Assembly (NCBI RefSeq): GCF_027922425.1
Contig: NZ_BSFQ01000004.1
Span: 298,314-362,313 of the forward strand
Length of the DNA: 64,000 nt
Source: Pseudonocardia halophobica
GTDB lineage: Bacteria > Actinomycetota > Actinomycetes > Mycobacteriales > Pseudonocardiaceae
Direction of reading: 5' to 3'
Of the stretch, positions 1 through 9,008 are shown piece after piece. Both the position numbers and the translations under genes were made by a program. The notes below the pieces were generated by a model that saw only the letters and a list, made by a program, of their open reading frames with translations, ran no database searches and had not been told where the DNA came from. Every line of letters starts with the position of its first letter. Position 1 is the first letter of the stretch.

Positions 1-415
1 CTTCAACGCCCGCGTCATCCGTGAGTTCAAGGAGAACGATGGCAAGGTGGGCCCGCCCTTCGAGGGCGCCCCGATGATCCTGGTCCACCACGTCGGCGCC
101 AGGTCCGGCGCGGTCCGCACCAGCCCGCTCGTGTACTTCGAGGACGGCGACCGCTACCTGATCGTCGCCTCCGCCGCCGGCGCCCCGTCGCACCCCGCCT
201 GGTACCACAACCTCAAGGCCAACCCGCGCATCTCCGTCGACCTCGGCACCTCGGAGGGCGTTCGCGAGCTCATGGTCGAGGCCTCGGAGATCACGGGCTC
301 CGATCGGGACCGGGCCTGGGAGAAGATCAAGTCCGCCGCCCCGGGCTTCGGCGACTACGAGAAGAAGACCGAGGGCATCCGCACCATCCCGGTCTTCGCC
401 CTCACCGCCGCGTGA
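1..415 (+). CDS. Ddn-like F420H2-dependent reductase (5' partial)
   Basis: The frame is open from base 2 to the TGA at 413-415, so the true start lies before the window. The visible 137 residues begin FNARVIREFKENDGKVG and continue with GAPMILVHHVGARSG, the usual opening of the deazaflavin-dependent nitroreductase family (DUF385, Ddn). These small split-barrel proteins use reduced F420 to reduce quinones, nitro compounds or related substrates, often at the membrane. The C-terminal part with HPAWYHNLKANPR is also typical of the family. The substrate cannot be told. Only about the first 10-20 residues seem to be missing. Confidence 0.85.
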   Translation, partial: FNARVIREFKENDGKVGPPFEGAPMILVHHVGARSGAVRTSPLVYFEDGDRYLIVASAAGAPSHPAWYHNLKANPRISVDLGTSEGVRELMVEASEITGSDRDRAWEKIKSAAPGFGDYEKKTEGIRTIPVFALTAA

Positions 416-526
416 CCTCGTCTCCGAACTCTCGGAGCCTGTCCACCGCCGACCACTGATCCCGTGCGAGCTGAGGAAGCGATCCCGGTCGCCAGGTGAC
501 GGGGGCGTCTGAGAGGCTGGCCCCTC

Positions 527-961
527 GTGAGCATCTCGCTGGAGCAGGCCCGCACGATCGTCGACGCCGCCCTCGCGCACGGCACCGAGCAGGGGTTCAA
601 CCCGCTGACCGTCGCCGTCCTGGACCCGGGCGGGGCGATCGTCGCCCTCGCCCGTCAGGACGGATCCGGCTACCTGCGGCCCGACCTGGCCGTGGCCAAG
701 GCGAACGGCGTGCTGGCGCTGGGCATGACCAACCGCGCCATCGCCGCCCGCGCCGCGGACTCGCCCGAGTTCTTCACCTCGGTCGCGAACCTCGCCGGCG
801 GGAAGATCTTCTCCGTCCCGGGCGGGGTGTTCGTCCGCGACGGCGAGGGCGCGCTGCTCGGGGCCGTCGGCGTGACCGGCGACGCCTCGCTCAACGACGA
901 GGCCGCCGCCGTCGCGGGGATCGAGGCCGCGGGCCTCGTCGCCGTCACCGGCGCGGAGTGA
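527..961 (+). CDS. GlcG/HbpS (DUF336) family protein
   Basis: A 144-residue protein starting at GTG. Length and pattern (SLEQARTIVDAALAHG, then VAVLDPGGAIVALARQDG, and GGVFVRDGEGALLGAVGVTGD) fit the GlcG/HbpS fold, a small mixed alpha/beta protein. Some members bind haem, and others lie in glycolate or diol utilisation clusters without a settled biochemical role. There is no signal peptide, so this copy is probably cytoplasmic. Its stop overlaps the start of the downstream EamA transporter by 4 bp (GTGA), so the two are very likely co-translated. The ligand is unknown. Confidence 0.8.
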   Translation: MSISLEQARTIVDAALAHGTEQGFNPLTVAVLDPGGAIVALARQDGSGYLRPDLAVAKANGVLALGMTNRAIAARAADSPEFFTSVANLAGGKIFSVPGGVFVRDGEGALLGAVGVTGDASLNDEAAAVAGIEAAGLVAVTGAE

Positions 962-1929
962 CTCCCGGGCGCAGCACCGCACCGTTGCCCGACGCCGACC
1001 CCGCCGGACGTGCGACCCAGGTCGGTCTCGCGTTCGCCGTCGTGTCGGCGGTGTCGTTCGGGCTCTCCGGCCCGTTCGCGAAGGCGTTGATCGACGCCGG
1101 CTGGTCCTCCGCCGGGGCGGCGTTCGTCCGGATCGGCGGCTCGGCCGTCGTCGTGCTGGTGCTGCTCGCCGTGACGCGGCCGGGTGTCCTGGCCGCGCTG
1201 CGCGCCGACGCCCCGGCGCTGCTGCTCTACGGGCTGATGGCGATGGCCGGCGTGCAGGTCGCGTTCTTCAACGCCGTCCGGTACATGCCGGTGAGCATCG
1301 CGCTCCTGCTCGAGTACCTGGGCCCGGTGCTGGTCATCGCCTGGGTGTGGGTGGTGCGCCGGCAGCCGCCGAGCCGCCGCACCCTCGCCGGCGCGGCCGT
1401 CGCGATCGCCGGGCTGCTGCTGGTGGTGCAGATCTGGTCGGGCACCGCGGTGCCGCCGGCCGGCCTGGCGTGGGGCCTGGTCGCCGCGGTCTGCCAGGCG
1501 AGCTACTTCCTGCTCGCCGACCGCGCGGGCGCGGCGACCCCGCCCCTGGTGCTGGCGGGCGTCGGGATGGCGGTGGGCACCGTGGTGGTCGGGGTGCTGG
1601 GCGTGGTCGGGCTGCTGCCGCTGGTCGTGACCACCCCGCCCGACGGGCCGGTGGTCCTCGCCGGCGCCGACGTCGGCTGGGTGGTCGCGGCCGGTCTGCT
1701 CGTGCTGGTCTCGACGGTCGTCGCCTACCTGACCGGCGTGCTGGCCATCCGGCGGATCGGGGCGGCCCGGGGCTCGCTCGTGGCGCTGCTGGAGGTCGTC
1801 ACGTCCGCGGTGGCGAGCTGGCTGCTGCTGGGCGAGGTCCCCGCGGCGGTCCAGCTGGCCGGGGGAGTGCTGATCCTGGCCGGCGTCGCGCTGACCCGCT
1901 CCCGCCCGGCCGGCCTCGCGGAGCCTTGA
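958..1929 (+). CDS. EamA/DMT family transporter
   Basis: A 323-residue integral membrane protein. The GTG at 958 overlaps the preceding stop. Two repeats of about five hydrophobic helices (near residues 20-150 and 170-315) give the usual ten-helix drug/metabolite transporter layout. Family-typical stretches include SFGLSGPFAKALIDAGW near the N-terminus, ISIALLLEYLGPV-type helices, and a closing SWLLLGEVPAAVQLAGGVLILAGV. Members export amino acids, nucleosides or small toxic metabolites, and the substrate cannot be inferred here. A strong hairpin follows 33 bp downstream of the stop. Confidence 0.88.
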   Translation: MTPGRSTAPLPDADPAGRATQVGLAFAVVSAVSFGLSGPFAKALIDAGWSSAGAAFVRIGGSAVVVLVLLAVTRPGVLAALRADAPALLLYGLMAMAGVQVAFFNAVRYMPVSIALLLEYLGPVLVIAWVWVVRRQPPSRRTLAGAAVAIAGLLLVVQIWSGTAVPPAGLAWGLVAAVCQASYFLLADRAGAATPPLVLAGVGMAVGTVVVGVLGVVGLLPLVVTTPPDGPVVLAGADVGWVVAAGLLVLVSTVVAYLTGVLAIRRIGAARGSLVALLEVVTSAVASWLLLGEVPAAVQLAGGVLILAGVALTRSRPAGLAEP

Positions 1930-1961
1930 GCCCGCGGCCGACCGCGAGAACCCGAGAACGC

Positions 1962-2008
1962 GGCGACGGCCCGCCACCCCAGCGGAAAGGGGTGCACGGG
2001 CCGTCGCC
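1962..2008. terminator. Bidirectional hairpin terminator
   Basis: A perfect 12-bp stem (1962-1973 with 1997-2008) closes a 23-nt loop between the convergent EamA transporter and glnA genes. There is no U-run, as is common in actinobacteria. Confidence 0.6.
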
Positions 2009-2072
2009 CGGGCCGACCGTCCGACCGCCGCGGCCCGACCGCGTCACCGCAGGTCGGGCCGCGTCGACGCGA

Positions 2073-3494
2073 TCAGACGTCGTAGTACAGCGCGAACTCG
2101 TACGGGTGCGGGCGCAGCCGCAGCGGGTCGATCTCGTTCTCCCGCTTGTACGAGATCCAGGTCTCGATCAGGTCCGGGGTGAACACGCCGCCCTCGAGCA
2201 GGTAGTCGTGGTCCTCCTCGAGCTTGTCGATGACCGCACCGAGCGAGGCCGGGACCTGCGCGATGTCCTTGAGCTCCTCCGGCGGGAGCTCGTAGAGGTC
2301 CTTGTCGACCGGGGCGGCCGGCTCGATCTTGTTCTTGATGCCGTCGAGGCCGGCCATCAGCATGGCCGAGAAGGCCAGGTACGGGTTGCCGGACGAGTCG
2401 GGGCAGCGGAACTCGATGCGCTTGGCCTTCGGGCTGTCGCCGGACAGCGGGATCCGGATGCAGGCCGAGCGGTTGCGGGCCGAGTAGACCAGGTTGACCG
2501 GCGCCTCGAAGCCCGGGACCAGGCGGTGGTACGAGTTCACCGTCGGGTTGGTGAAGGCCAGCAGCGACGGCGCGTGGTGCAGCAGGCCGCCGATGTAGTA
2601 GCGCGCGGTGTCCGAGAGCCCGCCGTAGCCGGACTCGTCGTGGAACAGCGGCTGGCCGTCCTTCCACAGCGACTGGTGGACGTGCATGCCCGAGCCGTTG
2701 TCGCCGAACAGCGGCTTCGGCATGAAGGTGGCGGTCTTGCCCGCCTGCCAGGCCACGTTCTTGACGATGTACTTGAACAGCATGATGTCGTCCGCCGCGT
2801 GGAGCAGCGTGTCGAACTTGTAGTTGATCTCGGCCTGGCCGGCGGTGCCGACCTCGTGGTGCTCGCGCTCCACGGTGAAGCCGGAGTCGATCATCGTCGA
2901 GACGATGTCGGCGCGCAGGTCGGCGTAGTGGTCCACCGGCGGGACGGGGAAGTACCCGCCCTTGTAGTTGACCTTGTAGCCGAGGTTGCCGCCGTCCTCC
3001 TCGCGGCCGGTGTTCCACCAGCCCTCGGAGGAGTCGATGTGGTGGTAGGTCTCGTGCGGGTTCGAGCCGAAGCGGATCGAGTCGAACACGTAGAACTCGG
3101 CCTCGGGCGCCATGTAGGCGGTGTCCGCGATGCCCGACGCGGCCAGGTACTCCTCCGCCTTGCGCGCGATGTTGCGCGGGTCGCGGGAGTACGGCTCGCC
3201 CGTGATCGGGTCGTGCACGAAGAAGTTGATGTTCAGCGTCTTGTGCTTGCGGAACGGGTCCAGCCGCGCGGTCGCCGAGTCCGGCAGCAGGGCCATGTCC
3301 GACTCGTTGATGGCCTGGAACCCGCGGACCGACGAGCCGTCGAACGCGGCGCCGTTCTCGAGCAGGTCACCGGCGGTGGAGGCGGGGACGGTGAGGTGCT
3401 GCATCACGCCGGGCAGGTCGCAGAACCTGATGTCGACGTACTCGACCTTCTCGTCCGAGATGTACTTGAGTACCTCTTCGGAGTTGTTGAACAC
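2073..3494 (-). CDS. glnA: Type I glutamine synthetase
   Basis: Makes glutamine from glutamate, ammonia and ATP as a cytoplasmic dodecamer. The chosen start is GTG at 3494, preceded by AAGGAG with a 9-nt gap, giving 473 residues (mycobacterial GlnA1 is about 478). Visible motifs are the N-terminal [16 protein letters not shown], the metal-site motif [11 protein letters not shown] near residues 128-138, and the adenylylation loop DLYELPPEE with Tyr401. Activity is therefore probably controlled by adenylylation as well as by transcription. A two-site GlnR-like operator lies upstream (3550-3587). A longer in-frame extension to 3638 is open but carries no family sequence. Confidence 0.97.
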   Translation of the reverse strand: MFNNSEEVLKYISDEKVEYVDIRFCDLPGVMQHLTVPASTAGDLLENGAAFDGSSVRGFQAINESDMALLPDSATARLDPFRKHKTLNINFFVHDPITGEPYSRDPRNIARKAEEYLAASGIADTAYMAPEAEFYVFDSIRFGSNPHETYHHIDSSEGWWNTGREEDGGNLGYKVNYKGGYFPVPPVDHYADLRADIVSTMIDSGFTVEREHHEVGTAGQAEINYKFDTLLHAADDIMLFKYIVKNVAWQAGKTATFMPKPLFGDNGSGMHVHQSLWKDGQPLFHDESGYGGLSDTARYYIGGLLHHAPSLLAFTNPTVNSYHRLVPGFEAPVNLVYSARNRSACIRIPLSGDSPKAKRIEFRCPDSSGNPYLAFSAMLMAGLDGIKNKIEPAAPVDKDLYELPPEELKDIAQVPASLGAVIDKLEEDHDYLLEGGVFTPDLIETWISYKRENEIDPLRLRPHPYEFALYYDV

Positions 3495-3549
3495 GCGCGC
3501 TGGCTCCTTCGATCGTCCTCTGGATTGGCCGCGACGGTATGGCTGCCGT

Positions 3550-3587
3550 GTTGCCCGTTCATCACTCGCGGGTTTCACAGACGTTAA
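3550..3587 (-). promoter_or_regulatory. GlnR-like double operator upstream of glnA
   Basis: Read on the glnA strand, the order is TTAAC-N6-GAAAC-N6-GTGAT-N6-GCAAC. This keeps the exact 5-6-5-6-5-6-5 spacing of the actinobacterial GlnR site (gTnAc-n6-GaAAc repeated). The first half is a near-consensus match and the second is weaker. It sits 56-93 bp upstream of the glnA start, a usual position for nitrogen control of glnA in this group. Confidence 0.7.
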
Positions 3588-3636
3588 CGGGCCCGGATCG
3601 CGTCCTCTCTCACATGGGACAACTAGGGTAGGGGTC

Positions 3637-4095
3637 ATGGCGGGGTTCCTCGACTCCTGGACGGCAGGTTCACCGTCCGCGCACGACCAGGGTCACCCGG
3701 GTGAGCGGTTCGGCCTTCCGGCGGAAGGCGTGGGCGCGGTCGCCGGGTTCGGCAGGCGGCTGCTCGGCGTCACGGTCGACTGGCTGCTCGCGTACGTCCT
3801 CACCCTCGCCGTCATGGGGCTCGACGCACTGGGCGGCTCGGCCATCGGCTGGTGGGTCTGGGCGGTCTGGTTCGTGCTCACCGTGATCCCGACCGCGTTC
3901 TTCGGCATGACGCCGGGGATGGTCGCCGTCGGCATCCGGGTCGCCCGGGTGGACATGGCCGCGACGGTCGGCTTCCGGGCGATCCTGCGCACGGTCCTGC
4001 TCGGCCTGGTCCTGCCGGCGGTCGTCCGGGACGCCGACGGGCGCGGCTGGCACGACCGCGCCTCGCAGACCATCGTGATCCGCTCCCGCGCCTGA
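3637..4095 (+). CDS. RDD family membrane protein
   Basis: A 152-residue protein starting at ATG 3637, divergent from glnA. The RDD domain begins near residue 38 with [19 protein letters not shown], which supplies the conserved Arg and Asp. Two or three hydrophobic helices follow, then [15 protein letters not shown] and a polar tail. The molecular role of RDD proteins is poorly defined; some have been linked to ion transport. In mycobacteria an RDD protein also lies between glnA1 and the DUF4191 gene, so position supports orthology. A very strong hairpin follows the stop. Confidence 0.85.
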   Translation: MAGFLDSWTAGSPSAHDQGHPGERFGLPAEGVGAVAGFGRRLLGVTVDWLLAYVLTLAVMGLDALGGSAIGWWVWAVWFVLTVIPTAFFGMTPGMVAVGIRVARVDMAATVGFRAILRTVLLGLVLPAVVRDADGRGWHDRASQTIVIRSRA

Positions 4096-4115
4096 CGGGC
4101 GCCCCTCGAACGACG

Positions 4116-4146
4116 GCGGCCGGGACCCGGATCGGGTCCCGGCCGC
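4116..4146. terminator. Bidirectional hairpin terminator
   Basis: A perfect 13-bp GC-rich stem (4116-4128 with 4134-4146) with a 5-nt loop lies between the convergent RDD and DUF4191 genes. It can serve both strands. Confidence 0.75.
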
Positions 4147-4157
4147 GGTAGGTCGGG

Positions 4158-4886
4158 TCAGCGGCGGCGCACGGTGCGCTGCACGCTGCGCATCTTGGCG
4201 CCCTGGGGCATCGGGCCCTTGGGCAGCGCGGCGGCGCGGTTGCCGAGCGCGGCGAGCCGGGCGTCGAGCGACTCCATCTCGGCGGCGCTGATGTTGCGCG
4301 GCAGCTTCATCATGTGCCGCTGCAGGCCCTTGAGGGGGACCTGGCCCTCCTCGTTGCCCACGACGACGTCGTAGATCGGGGTCTGGCCGACGACCCGCGC
4401 CGTGCGCTTCTTCTCCTGCGCCAGCAGCGACTTGACCCGGTGCGGCGCGCCCTCGGCCACGAGCACGACACCCGGCCGGCCGACGACCCGGTGCACCGCG
4501 TCGAGGTGTGTGGTCCCGGCGACGCCCTGGGTCACCCGCCACTGCCCGCGCAGCTGGTCGAGCGCCCAGCCCGCGGCACCCGGCTGCCCGTCGGCCTGCG
4601 CGTACACGCTGCGCTGGACCCGGCGGCCGAAGATGCTGATCGCGATCATCACGCCGATCGCGACGCCGAAGACCAGGAAGATCCACTCCAGGCCGAAGAT
4701 CAGCCCGATCAGGAACGCGACGACGGCCGCGCCCACCACCGACCCGATCATCAGCGGCAGCAGGAGCTTGTCCTGCTTGCGCTGCATCTGGAACGCCTGC
4801 CAGATCTGCGCACGGCGCTGCTTGGACGCCGCGCGCTTCTCCGCCTTCAGGCGCTTCTGGGTCTCCTTGTCGGGCTTGCCGGCCAT
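4158..4886 (-). CDS. DUF4191 family membrane protein
   Basis: A 242-residue protein of an actinobacterial family without assigned function. A lysine- and arginine-rich N-terminus (KPDKETQKRLKAEKRAASKQRR) precedes two closely spaced membrane helices at about residues 43-85. A soluble domain of about 150 residues follows, containing VVGRPGVVLVAEG and PIYDVVVGNEEGQVPL. The gene lies directly downstream of lipA on the same strand, 63 bp away, as in mycobacteria, which suggests a shared transcript. A link to lipoate metabolism has only positional support. Confidence 0.85.
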   Translation of the reverse strand: MAGKPDKETQKRLKAEKRAASKQRRAQIWQAFQMQRKQDKLLLPLMIGSVVGAAVVAFLIGLIFGLEWIFLVFGVAIGVMIAISIFGRRVQRSVYAQADGQPGAAGWALDQLRGQWRVTQGVAGTTHLDAVHRVVGRPGVVLVAEGAPHRVKSLLAQEKKRTARVVGQTPIYDVVVGNEEGQVPLKGLQRHMMKLPRNISAAEMESLDARLAALGNRAAALPKGPMPQGAKMRSVQRTVRRR

Positions 4887-4949
4887 GCGGGCCAGGATAC
4901 GTCCCGAGGGCCGGGTCGCGCCGCGAGGATCCGCGACGATCGGCGGACG

Positions 4950-5954
4950 TCAGCCGCGGGCGAGCAGCGACCGGGCCTCCTGGGCCGCCGGGGCCTCGGC
5001 GGCGAGGTGGGCGAGCTCGGGGGAGAGCTCCTCGCCGCGGTGCGCAACGGTCTGGGCGTAGAGCCGCCCGGCCCGGTAGGAGGAGCGCACCAGCGGCCCG
5101 GCCATCACGCCGGCGAACCCGATCTTCTCGGCGGTCTCGGCGTGCTCGACGAACTCCTCCGGCTTGACCCAGCGCTCGACGGGGTGGTGGCGCTTGGACG
5201 GGCGCAGGTACTGGGTGATCGTGATGATCTCGCAGCCGGCGTCGTGCAGGTCCGAGAGTGCCTCGGTGACCTCGTCGGGGGTCTCGCCCATGCCGAGGAT
5301 GAGGTTGGACTTGGTGACCAGGCCGTCCTCGCGGGCGGCGGTGAGCACCTCGAGGGAGCGCTCGTAGCGGAAAGCGGGCCGGATCCGCTTGAAGATCCGG
5401 GGCACGGTCTCGAGGTTGTGCGCGAGCACTTCCGGACGGGACCCGAACACCTCGGCCAGCTGCTCCGGCTTGGCGTTGAAGTCCGGGATGAGCAGCTCGA
5501 CGCCGGTGCCCGGGTTCATCGCGTGGATCTGCCGGACGGTCTCGGCGTAGAGCCAGGCGCCGCCGTCGGGCAGGTCGTCCCGGGCCACCCCGGTGACGGT
5601 GGAGTACCGCAGGCCCATCTGCTGCACGGACTCGGCGACCCGCCGGGGCTCGTCGCGGTCGAGGTCGGCGGGCTTGCCGGTGTCGATCTGGCAGAAGTCG
5701 CAGCGCCGGGTGCACTGCTCGCCCCCGATGAGGAAGGTGGCCTCGCGGTCCTCCCAGCACTCGTAGATGTTGGGGCAGCCGGCCTCCTCGCACACCGTGT
5801 GCAGACCGCCCGAGCGGACCAGGCCCTTGAGCTCGGTGTACTGCGGGCCGGTGCGGGCCTTCGTCCGGATCCACGAGGGCTTCCGCTCGATCGGGGTCTC
5901 GGCGTTGCGGACCTCGAGGCGGAGCAGCTTGCGGCCTTCCGGAGCGATCGTCAC
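4950..5954 (-). CDS. lipA: Lipoyl synthase
   Basis: A radical SAM enzyme that inserts two sulfurs into octanoyl groups attached to lipoyl domains. It is 334 residues from a GTG start, a usual length. It carries the auxiliary-cluster cysteines C55-C60-C66 ([12 protein letters not shown]), the radical SAM CX3CX2C at C81-C85-C88 (CTRRCDFC) and the RSSYRAG motif near the C-terminus that ligates the auxiliary cluster through serine. Its products are needed by SucB in this window and by the glycine cleavage system. Its usual partner lipB is about 5 kb away on the same strand, separated by an envelope polysaccharide unit. Confidence 0.98.
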   Translation of the reverse strand: MTIAPEGRKLLRLEVRNAETPIERKPSWIRTKARTGPQYTELKGLVRSGGLHTVCEEAGCPNIYECWEDREATFLIGGEQCTRRCDFCQIDTGKPADLDRDEPRRVAESVQQMGLRYSTVTGVARDDLPDGGAWLYAETVRQIHAMNPGTGVELLIPDFNAKPEQLAEVFGSRPEVLAHNLETVPRIFKRIRPAFRYERSLEVLTAAREDGLVTKSNLILGMGETPDEVTEALSDLHDAGCEIITITQYLRPSKRHHPVERWVKPEEFVEHAETAEKIGFAGVMAGPLVRSSYRAGRLYAQTVAHRGEELSPELAHLAAEAPAAQEARSLLARG

Positions 5955-6077
5955 GGCGACCAGCCTACGCCCCGGGATCAGTGCCGACGGTCGACTCCGC
6001 AGGCTACGTCTCCGGCGTGACGCCCGTCTCCGCGGCGGTCCGGCGGCTCGTCGCGGCCCGGGCTAGCGTTGCCCGCC

Positions 6078-6998
6078 GTGGACCTCCGGATCTTCACCGA
6101 ACCGCAGCAGGGTGCCGACTACGACGACCTCCTCAGGGTCGCGAGGACCGCGGAGGAGGCCGGGTTCGACGCCTTCTTCCGCTCCGACCACTACCTCGCG
6201 ATGGGCGGCAGCGGCGAGCCCGGTCCGACGGACGCCTGGCTGACGCTCGCCGGGCTGGCCCGCGAGACGTCCCGGATCCGCCTGGGCACGCTCGTGTCGT
6301 CGGCCACCTTCCGGCTGCCCGGGCCGCTGGCCGTCTCGGTGGCGCAGGTGGACCGGATGTCCGGCGGCCGGGTGGAGCTCGGCCTGGGTACGGGCTGGTT
6401 CGAGGCGGAGCACGCCGCCTACGGCATTCCCTTCCCGCCGCTGCGCGAGCGCTTCGACCGGCTCGCCGAGCAGCTGGAGATCGTCACCGGGCTGTGGGGC
6501 ACGCTGCCGGGGGAGCGCTTCGAGTACTCCGGCGACCACTACACCGTCACCGACTCGCCGGCGCTGCCCAAGCCCGTCCAGCAGCCCGGCCCGCCGGTGA
6601 TCGTCGGGGGCAAGGGGAAGCAGCGCACCCCGGCGCTGGCCGCGCGGTTCGCCTCGGAGTTCAACGTCCCCTTCTCCTCGATGGACGACGTCGCCGCGCA
6701 GTTCGGCAGGGTCGACGAGGCCTGCGCCGCGGCGGGCCGGGACCCGAAGGAGATCGTCCGCTCCATCGCCCAGGTGGTCTGCGTGGGCCGGACGGAGGAA
6801 CAGGTGAAGGCCCGCGCGCTGGCCATCGGCCGCGAGGTCGACGAGCTCCGGGCCAACGGGCTCGCGGGCTCCCCGGAGGAGGTCGCCGACCGGCTGGGGC
6901 AGTGGGCGGAGCGGACCGGCATCACCCGCGTCTACCTCCAGGTGCTGGACCTCGGTGATCTCGACCATCTGGAGCTCATCGCCGCCCACCTCCTCTGA
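6078..6998 (+). CDS. LLM class F420-dependent oxidoreductase
   Basis: A 306-residue TIM-barrel protein of the luciferase-like monooxygenase superfamily. It begins VDLRIFTEPQQGADYDDLLRVARTAEEAGFDAFFRSDHYL, the usual first strand and helix of F420-binding members, and continues with SRIRLGTLVSSATFRLPG and GGRVELGLGTGWFEAEHAAYGI. The GTG at 6078 places the first beta strand at the N-terminus; a TTG 9 bp upstream is the alternative. It is divergent from lipA. The substrate is unknown. Along with the genes at 1 and 61263 it indicates an F420-using organism. Confidence 0.88.
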   Translation: MDLRIFTEPQQGADYDDLLRVARTAEEAGFDAFFRSDHYLAMGGSGEPGPTDAWLTLAGLARETSRIRLGTLVSSATFRLPGPLAVSVAQVDRMSGGRVELGLGTGWFEAEHAAYGIPFPPLRERFDRLAEQLEIVTGLWGTLPGERFEYSGDHYTVTDSPALPKPVQQPGPPVIVGGKGKQRTPALAARFASEFNVPFSSMDDVAAQFGRVDEACAAAGRDPKEIVRSIAQVVCVGRTEEQVKARALAIGREVDELRANGLAGSPEEVADRLGQWAERTGITRVYLQVLDLGDLDHLELIAAHLL

Positions 6999-7037
6999 GC
7001 CCCGCGCGGCGACCGCTCGGCGCGGATCGTCGCGGCG

Positions 7038-7054
7038 TCATCACTCCGTGATGA
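7038..7054. promoter_or_regulatory. Inverted repeat upstream of the polysaccharide operon
   Basis: TCATCAC-TCC-GTGATGA is a perfect 7-bp-arm inverted repeat, 130 bp before the GH18-like gene and 40 bp after the LLM stop. It could be an operator or a weak terminator. Confidence 0.4.
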
Positions 7055-7184
7055 ACCGTCCGTAACGGGCGCGTTCCCTCCGTCGATTGCCAGACGCAAG
7101 TGTCGGCCACTCTCCGTGAGTCCTCGGACGAACGGAGTAGGCCTTTTGTAGTACTGGTTCATTCGGATGAGGGAAGACCTGCTC

Positions 7185-8234
7185 GTGCGTACGCACTCCC
7201 GCTCGGGGCGTCATCCGGCCCTGCTCACCCTGCTCGCCCTCCCGGCGCTGCTCCTCGCGGCGTGCGGGACCGGGCCGACGGGGGAGGGCACGGCCGGGAG
7301 CAGCGCTGCCGGCACCACCGCGACCGCCGGCACCACGGCGTCGGGCACGCGCGTTCTGCCGTACGTCGACGCGTCGCTCGCGCCCTCCCCGCTCCCCGCG
7401 ATGGCCGACGCCAGCGGGGTCACCGACGCCGTCCTCGGCTTCGTCCTCGCCGGCGCCGGCGGCTGCACGCCCACGTGGGGCGGCACCCAGCCCGTGACCG
7501 CGCCCGCCGTCGTGGCGGCCGCGCGGGACCTCACCGACCGCGGCGGCGCGGTCGCCGTCGCCACCGGCGGCGCCACGGGCGCCTACCTCGAGAGCGCCTG
7601 TCCCGACGCCGCGTCGCTGGCCCGCGCCTACGACGAGGCGCTCGACGCGGTCGGCAGCACCGAGCTCGTCGTCGACGTCGAGGCGGACGTCCCCGTCGCC
7701 ACCGTCGTCGAGGCACTGCGGACCGTGCAGGACGAGCGGCACGCCACCGTCACGCTGACCCTCAAGGTCGACGACGCCGAGCGCGGCCTCACTCCGTCCG
7801 CCGTCGACCTCGTCCGTGCGGCCGACCGGGCCGGGGTCGACGCCCGCGTCGACGCCATGATCATGAACTTCCCCTACACCGGGTCGTGGGCCGACGCGAT
7901 GACCGGCGCCACGGACACCGTCCTCGGCCAGCTCGGCGAGGTGTGGTCGGGCTCCGACGAGGTCGCCGTCGCGGCCCGCACCGGCGCCGTGTTCATGCTC
8001 GGGCGGACCGACCTCGGTGCCGTCACCACGCTCGACGACGCCACCGCCGTGGTCCGCGACGCCCGCGGACGCGGCCTCGGCACCGTCGGCTTCTGGTCCG
8101 TCGGCCGGGACAACGGCGGTTGCCCCGACCGCCCCACCGCCTCCTTCGACTGCAGCGGCATCGCGCAGTCGCCCTTCGCCTTCACCCTGGCCGCCCGCGA
8201 CGCGGCCGCGTCCCCCGAGGAAGGTCCCCGATGA
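7185..8234 (+). CDS. GH18 chitinase-like lipoprotein
   Basis: A 349-residue exported protein. The GTG at 7185 is chosen because AGGGAAG lies 8 nt before it and it gives a compact signal peptide ending in the lipobox LLAAC (Cys27). An ATG 18 bp upstream is the alternative. After a Thr/Gly/Ala-rich linker, the domain from about residue 57 resembles chitinase-D-type GH18 barrels: YVDASLAP, VAVATGGATGAYLESACPD, LVVDVEAD, then VTLTLKV and MIMNFPYTGSW. In the DxxDxDxE region only the final DVE (D164, E166) is clear. It may be a weak hydrolase or a carbohydrate-binding pseudoenzyme. It heads an operon with a polysaccharide synthase. Confidence 0.72.
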   Translation: MRTHSRSGRHPALLTLLALPALLLAACGTGPTGEGTAGSSAAGTTATAGTTASGTRVLPYVDASLAPSPLPAMADASGVTDAVLGFVLAGAGGCTPTWGGTQPVTAPAVVAAARDLTDRGGAVAVATGGATGAYLESACPDAASLARAYDEALDAVGSTELVVDVEADVPVATVVEALRTVQDERHATVTLTLKVDDAERGLTPSAVDLVRAADRAGVDARVDAMIMNFPYTGSWADAMTGATDTVLGQLGEVWSGSDEVAVAARTGAVFMLGRTDLGAVTTLDDATAVVRDARGRGLGTVGFWSVGRDNGGCPDRPTASFDCSGIAQSPFAFTLAARDAAASPEEGPR

Positions 8235-8995
8235 ACGACGACGACACCCTCGCGTACCGGGAGGTCCCCGAGCGGGGCCCGGTGTTCGTCGACGGCAGCG
8301 GCCGGCGCCAGCGCCGGATCCGGATGGCCGTGTACGGGCTGGTCTCGATGTGCCTGGTGTTCCTGATCGTCGTCGGGACGAGCCTGGTGGCCGGGCAGCG
8401 CACGCCCATGCTCGACATCCCCGTGCTCGGCAACCTGCTGCCCGCGCCCGAGGCGGAGGCCGCGGACGACACGGAGGGCGAGCTGCGCCCGGAGGCGCCG
8501 CCGTCCCAGGGCGGCCTGATCGGCGACGTCACCACCACCTCGACCGGGACCACCGGCGGGACGACGACGGGTGGCGCCGCCGGCGTCATCGCCCCGCTGG
8601 CCGGGCTGCCCGCGGCCCCGCTCGCCCCGGCCCCTGCCCCCGCCGCGGTCGCCCCGGCGGCGCCGGTCCCGGCCGCCCCCGTGCCGGGCGCCCCGGTTGC
8701 GGTCGACCCGGCGGCCCCGGTCCCGACGACGCCGCCGCCGAACACCGAGGGCCAGCCGGACACTCCGCCGGCCACGACCACCCCGCCGACCAGCTCGAAC
8801 CCGCCGGTGACCACCATCCCGCCGACGACGAAGCCGCCCACGACCACGACCCCGCCGGCGACCACGACCAAGCCGCCGGTCGTCATCACGACCGTCAAGC
8901 CGACCGTCACGACGCCCCCGCCGGTGACCACCACGGTGCCGCCGACCACGCCCACGGTCGTGCCCACCACCACGACGACCCCGGTCCCGGCCTAG
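8231..8995 (+). CDS. Pro/Thr-rich membrane-anchored envelope protein
   Basis: A 254-residue protein whose ATG overlaps the preceding stop (ATGA). There is a short charged N-terminus (residues 1-32), one membrane helix at about 33-53, then about 200 residues outside the membrane. From residue 90 to the end it is low complexity: Ala/Pro runs followed by repeated TTPP, TTTKPP and VTTT patterns. No catalytic domain is visible. The tail looks like a wall-spanning, possibly glycosylated stalk. Its place between a GH18-like lipoprotein and a polysaccharide synthase suggests an accessory role in assembling or anchoring the polymer, which is inference. Confidence 0.7.
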   Translation: MNDDDTLAYREVPERGPVFVDGSGRRQRRIRMAVYGLVSMCLVFLIVVGTSLVAGQRTPMLDIPVLGNLLPAPEAEAADDTEGELRPEAPPSQGGLIGDVTTTSTGTTGGTTTGGAAGVIAPLAGLPAAPLAPAPAPAAVAPAAPVPAAPVPGAPVAVDPAAPVPTTPPPNTEGQPDTPPATTTPPTSSNPPVTTIPPTTKPPTTTTPPATTTKPPVVITTVKPTVTTPPPVTTTVPPTTPTVVPTTTTTPVPA

Positions 8996-9008
8996 GAGCA
9001 CGCAGAAC

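Noticed and set aside
1347..3587. Long plus-strand frame of over 700 codons across glnA
   Set aside because: It is antisense to glnA and made of Arg/Ala/Gly-rich sequence with no domain; glnA has motifs, ribosome-binding site and operator.
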